NCBI GenBank assembly: GCA_030615035.1
Contig: JAUXAC010000022.1
Location: 1-16,083, forward strand
Reading direction: 5' to 3'
DNA length: 16,083 bases
Source: Dehalococcoidia bacterium
GTDB taxonomy: Bacteria; Chloroflexota; Dehalococcoidia; Dehalococcoidales; RBG-16-60-22
In this document: piece by piece, positions 14,214-16,083 of the stretch
Position numbering within the stretch: position 1 is the first letter of the stretch
Layout of the letters: each line of letters begins with the position of its first letter
Translations under genes and position numbers: made by a program
The notes under the pieces: model-generated
What the model was told of the DNA's origin: nothing
The model's input: only the letters and a program-made list of their open reading frames with translations
The model's database searches: none

Positions 14214-14268
14214 GAAGAGGCCCCTTAAGGCATGGGGACGGGTGCAATGACAAGGGGGCCTCTTCCTT
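14214..14268 (+). terminator. Terminator-like long hairpin after the peptide gene
   Basis: GAAGAGGCCCCTT (14214-14226) pairs with AAGGGGGCCTCTTC (14252-14265) with one bulged G, and is followed by CTTTA. The 25-base loop is unusually long and the T-run is weak, so it may be a terminator, a stability element or both. Confidence 0.6.
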
Positions 14269-14363
14269 TAGTTCCTCTAGTAGAAAAGAAAGTTATTGCT
14301 CAAATACTATACAACTCAAGATTAGTGCGCAAGCAATGTGCGATCAAGCAAAGGAGGTAACAA

Positions 14364-14671
14364 ATGGTTAACAAAAATCCAACGGTCCTCGTGGTTGACG
14401 ACGATCATACAATCAAGCAGGCTAATGCTGATAATAAACGCTCTCCTGAAATGAATGCTATCGCCATTGGGTAGAGGCAAAACTTGACCCGTTTTCCGCC
14501 TACTCAGAGACAGTGACTCGAAAAACCATGGAGATCGCTCGGCAGCTTCGCATAGCTGAAGAAGAAAGGCAACGGTGGGCAATGGCAAGAGCAAATCTTG
14601 CTTCCAAGAGAGACAGGGTAATCAAGGCTGAATCTATCTGGAATCGCTCGTCACGAGACGAATTTGAGTAA
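14364..14671 (+). pseudogene. Remnant of a response-regulator / HD-like protein
   Basis: The ATG at 14364 has a strong AAAGGAGG site. It opens as a receiver domain (NPTVLVVDDDHTIKQA, including the acidic pocket) but loses similarity after about 20 residues and stops at 14472-14474. A second frame, open from about 14450 to the TAA at 14669-14671, reads WVEAKLDPFSAYSETV, then RKTMEIARQLRIAEEE, then RWAMARANL. It resembles the HSERVARLA...ARELGL-type helix of HD-GYP proteins without the catalytic HD. The two pieces look like the ends of one gene after an internal deletion and frameshift. The strong ribosome site suggests the decay is recent. Confidence 0.6.
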
Positions 14672-14963
14672 TGAAATATGAGGAACGTTGTAATGTGATT
14701 CATACTACCAAAGTCGATATAAAACACCAAATTTACACACAGCGTCCACCATCGAGACAGACAAAACAAAGAGTTGCTACGCAGTTAGTGCACAGGTTTT
14801 TCAAGTCGGGTCTCGAGAGCCTTGGAGACTATGAAATCGTTGAGTTACTCTTCAGCTTAGCCTTATCCTAAAGGGAATATAAGAAGCAGGCAAAAAGTGT
14901 ATTCGACAATTCAGAAGCCTGAGAGAGATTATAGAAGCTTCTCCTGAAGAGCTACAGCAAGGT
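14671..14963 (+). pseudogene. Broken RadC-family (UPF0758) N-terminal fragment
   Basis: The ATG overlaps the preceding TAA. Within the first frame RFFKSGLESLGDYEIVELLFSLAL matches the RadC/UPF0758 N-terminal helix-hairpin-helix region (typically RERLLKxGxEALxDYELLELLL). A stop at 14869-14871 interrupts it. The same frame resumes as YKKQAKSVFDN, then similarity shifts frame to LREIIEASPEELQQG (14919-14963), again typical of RadC. The C-terminal JAMM/MPN domain is absent. One nonsense codon, one frameshift and a truncation make this a clear pseudogene. Confidence 0.7.
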
Positions 14964-14970
14964 GGAATTA

Positions 14971-15069
14971 CACGGGGGAGAAATATGGGTTGAGAGCAAA
15001 CCTGGGAAAGGTAATAGATTTGCCTTCTCATTGCCTGTTTTTGATCAGAGAACAAATGGAATCAAGTAA
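14971..15069 (+). pseudogene. C-terminal remnant of a histidine kinase
   Basis: The frame reads HGGEIWVESKPGKGNRFAF, then SLPVF and a short tail. This is the G2-box end of the HATPase_c domain of a sensor histidine kinase (HGGxIWVES.PGKGSTF.F.LP). Everything upstream of this box is missing and is replaced by the RadC remnant. It ends 33 bases before the response regulator start, so the two were probably once a kinase-regulator operon. Confidence 0.75.
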
Positions 15070-15102
15070 TTCCTTGCTAATTACTGAAAAGAGGAGGTGG
15101 AA

Positions 15103-15786
15103 TTGAAAGTACTGATCATTGAGGATGATGCCAACGTGGTGGAAGCGGTGTCACTCTGTCTCCAGCTACGGTGGCCTGAAGTCACACTTTCTAGTGCTAC
15201 TGAGGGAACTAAAGGAATAGAAATATTGGAGTCCGGCTCCTTCGACGTCGTTATCCTGGATATTAACCTGCCAGACATCGATGGTTTTGAGGTTCTCAAA
15301 CAGATTCGTTCCTTTTCAAATGTGCCTATCATCATCCTGACTGTGAGGGGAAAGGAGGAGGATCAAGTCAGGGGATTGGAGATGGGTGCTGATGACTATA
15401 TTGTTAAGCCCTTCAGGCCTAGGGATCTTATTGCAGGGGTACATTCCGTGCTCCGCCGCGCTGGTGTTCCTAAAGTCACCACGGGGCAGCCCCTTGTCGC
15501 CCGGGGCAAACTAATCCTTAACCTCACCACTAATGAGGTGCGGCTTGGAGAAGAAATAGCAAAGTTGACACCGAATGAATCTAAGGTGCTTTATGTCCTA
15601 ATGAACAATGCTGAACACACAATAAGCAGTGAGAAGATTTCACAAGAGGTATGGGGGAAAGAATATATTAATACTGATCTCGTAAGGACATATATCCGAA
15701 GACTCAGACACAAACTAAAGGATAATCCTCCTCAGATAATCCTCAGCAAGCGTGGAGAGGGTTATAGAGTTGTCAGTCCGACGTAG
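15103..15786 (+). CDS. OmpR/PhoB-family response regulator
   Basis: The protein is 227 aa from a TTG start. A GTG six bases upstream lies inside the GAGGAGG ribosome site itself, whereas the TTG at 15103 is spaced 5 bases from it and gives the canonical MKVLIIEDD beginning. The receiver domain (about 1-118) has the acidic pair Asp8/Asp9, phospho-acceptor Asp53 in VVILDINLPDIDG, Thr80 and Lys102 in DDYIVKPF. The C-terminal winged helix (about 130-225) has LTPNESKVLYVLM, the recognition region VRTYIRRLRHKL and GEGYRV. It would bind DNA after phosphorylation. The neighbouring upstream kinase is only a remnant; a PAS protein follows 39 bases later. Confidence 0.95.
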   Translation: MKVLIIEDDANVVEAVSLCLQLRWPEVTLSSATEGTKGIEILESGSFDVVILDINLPDIDGFEVLKQIRSFSNVPIIILTVRGKEEDQVRGLEMGADDYIVKPFRPRDLIAGVHSVLRRAGVPKVTTGQPLVARGKLILNLTTNEVRLGEEIAKLTPNESKVLYVLMNNAEHTISSEKISQEVWGKEYINTDLVRTYIRRLRHKLKDNPPQIILSKRGEGYRVVSPT

Positions 15787-15825
15787 AACCTATTCCCCTT
15801 CTTCACCATTTTAGGGAGGCAGGAA

Positions 15826-16083
15826 ATGCATGATGAAGAGAAGACAAAAGAGCAACTCATAAATAAACTGGCAGAGTTGCGACAACGCATTACTAGATTG
15901 GAAGCATCGGAAGCCGAGCTCAAGCGAGTGAGGAAGGTGCTACGGCAGAGCGAGTCGAAATACAGAGAGTTGGCTAATTTATTACCGGAAACTGTTTTTG
16001 AATTAGATGGAAGAGGCAATTTTACATTTGCCAACCGTAATGGATTTAACATGTTTGGTTATACTCAAGAGGATTTTGATAAA
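15826..16083 (+). CDS. PAS-domain sensor protein, probably a histidine kinase (N-terminal part)
   Basis: The ATG follows GGGAGGCAGGAA. The 86 visible residues run off the window in frame. Residues 1-42 form a charged coiled coil (LAELRQRITRLEASEAELKR), and 43-86 start a PAS domain (SESKYRELANLLPETVFELD, then ANRNGFNMFGYTQEDFD). This coiled-coil-PAS opening is typical of soluble multi-PAS sensor kinases. The kinase domain itself is not visible. Co-transcription with the response regulator is likely, since no terminator separates them. Confidence 0.85.
   Translation, partial: MHDEEKTKEQLINKLAELRQRITRLEASEAELKRVRKVLRQSESKYRELANLLPETVFELDGRGNFTFANRNGFNMFGYTQEDFDK

Noticed and set aside
14232..14360. 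42-aa ORF starting in the loop of the hairpin after the peptide gene
   Set aside because: The ribosome site is too close to the ATG, the start of the frame runs through the terminator-like stem, and the composition is unlike a protein.
15762..16052. 96-aa minus-strand ORF over the PAS gene
   Set aside because: It is antisense to a clear coiled-coil/PAS reading frame with a ribosome site.

Overview
The window looks like a stretch of a moderately GC-rich bacterial chromosome, most likely an environmental Chloroflexota (Dehalococcoidia-like) genome. That placement is inferred from the gene mix: a small stand-alone Smr protein, a STAND/TPR regulator with SARP-type output, PAS kinases beside OmpR-type regulators, and strong AGGAGG ribosome sites. 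No marker gene is present to prove it. No rRNA, tRNA or CRISPR array was seen.

Layout. (1) 1-374: the last codons of a GltD-like FAD oxidoreductase (+) converge on a small Smr-domain gene (-). (2) 408-4705: a recombinase module. A large serine recombinase and an upstream small basic protein form a minus-strand operon with a strong promoter. Opposite them runs a plus-strand gene for a protein with an N-terminal HTH, a long coiled coil and a C-terminal zinc ribbon. The divergent spacer is full of short direct repeats and palindromes. Two covarying double-hairpin repeats lie at the recombinase 3' end and supply its last codons. (3) 4902-8640 (-): a tightly packed operon of two tiny ORFs, a GHKL (MutL/MORC/Hsp90-type) ATPase, a 156-aa helical protein of unknown function, and a protein with a sigma-70 region 4 HTH and a HARE-HTH-like domain but no recognisable core-binding sigma region 2. 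This is the best candidate for an undescribed (possibly defence or conflict) system. (4) 8717-10400: two small membrane-anchored proteins of unknown function, one apparently leaderless, and about 800 bp of noncoding DNA with a nested cruciform. (5) 10680-14265: a 1080-aa STAND-TPR-SARP/BTAD regulator, its terminator, then a 34-aa ORF with a perfect ribosome site. The small ORF is predicted to be exported and cut to a heptapeptide. Its promoter carries two direct repeats 11 bp apart just upstream of a -10, the arrangement SARP regulators use. (6) 14364-15069: a gene graveyard with remnants of a response regulator/HD-like protein, a RadC-family protein and a histidine kinase tail. (7) 15103-16083: an intact OmpR/PhoB response regulator and the start of a PAS sensor protein that runs off the window.

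How parts may work together (inference). The SARP-type regulator probably drives the adjacent peptide gene, making a compact regulator-peptide circuit. The GHKL ATPase operon is translationally coupled throughout and probably encodes one complex. The response regulator has lost its upstream kinase, of which only the ATP-binding tail remains, and may now be served by the PAS protein downstream.
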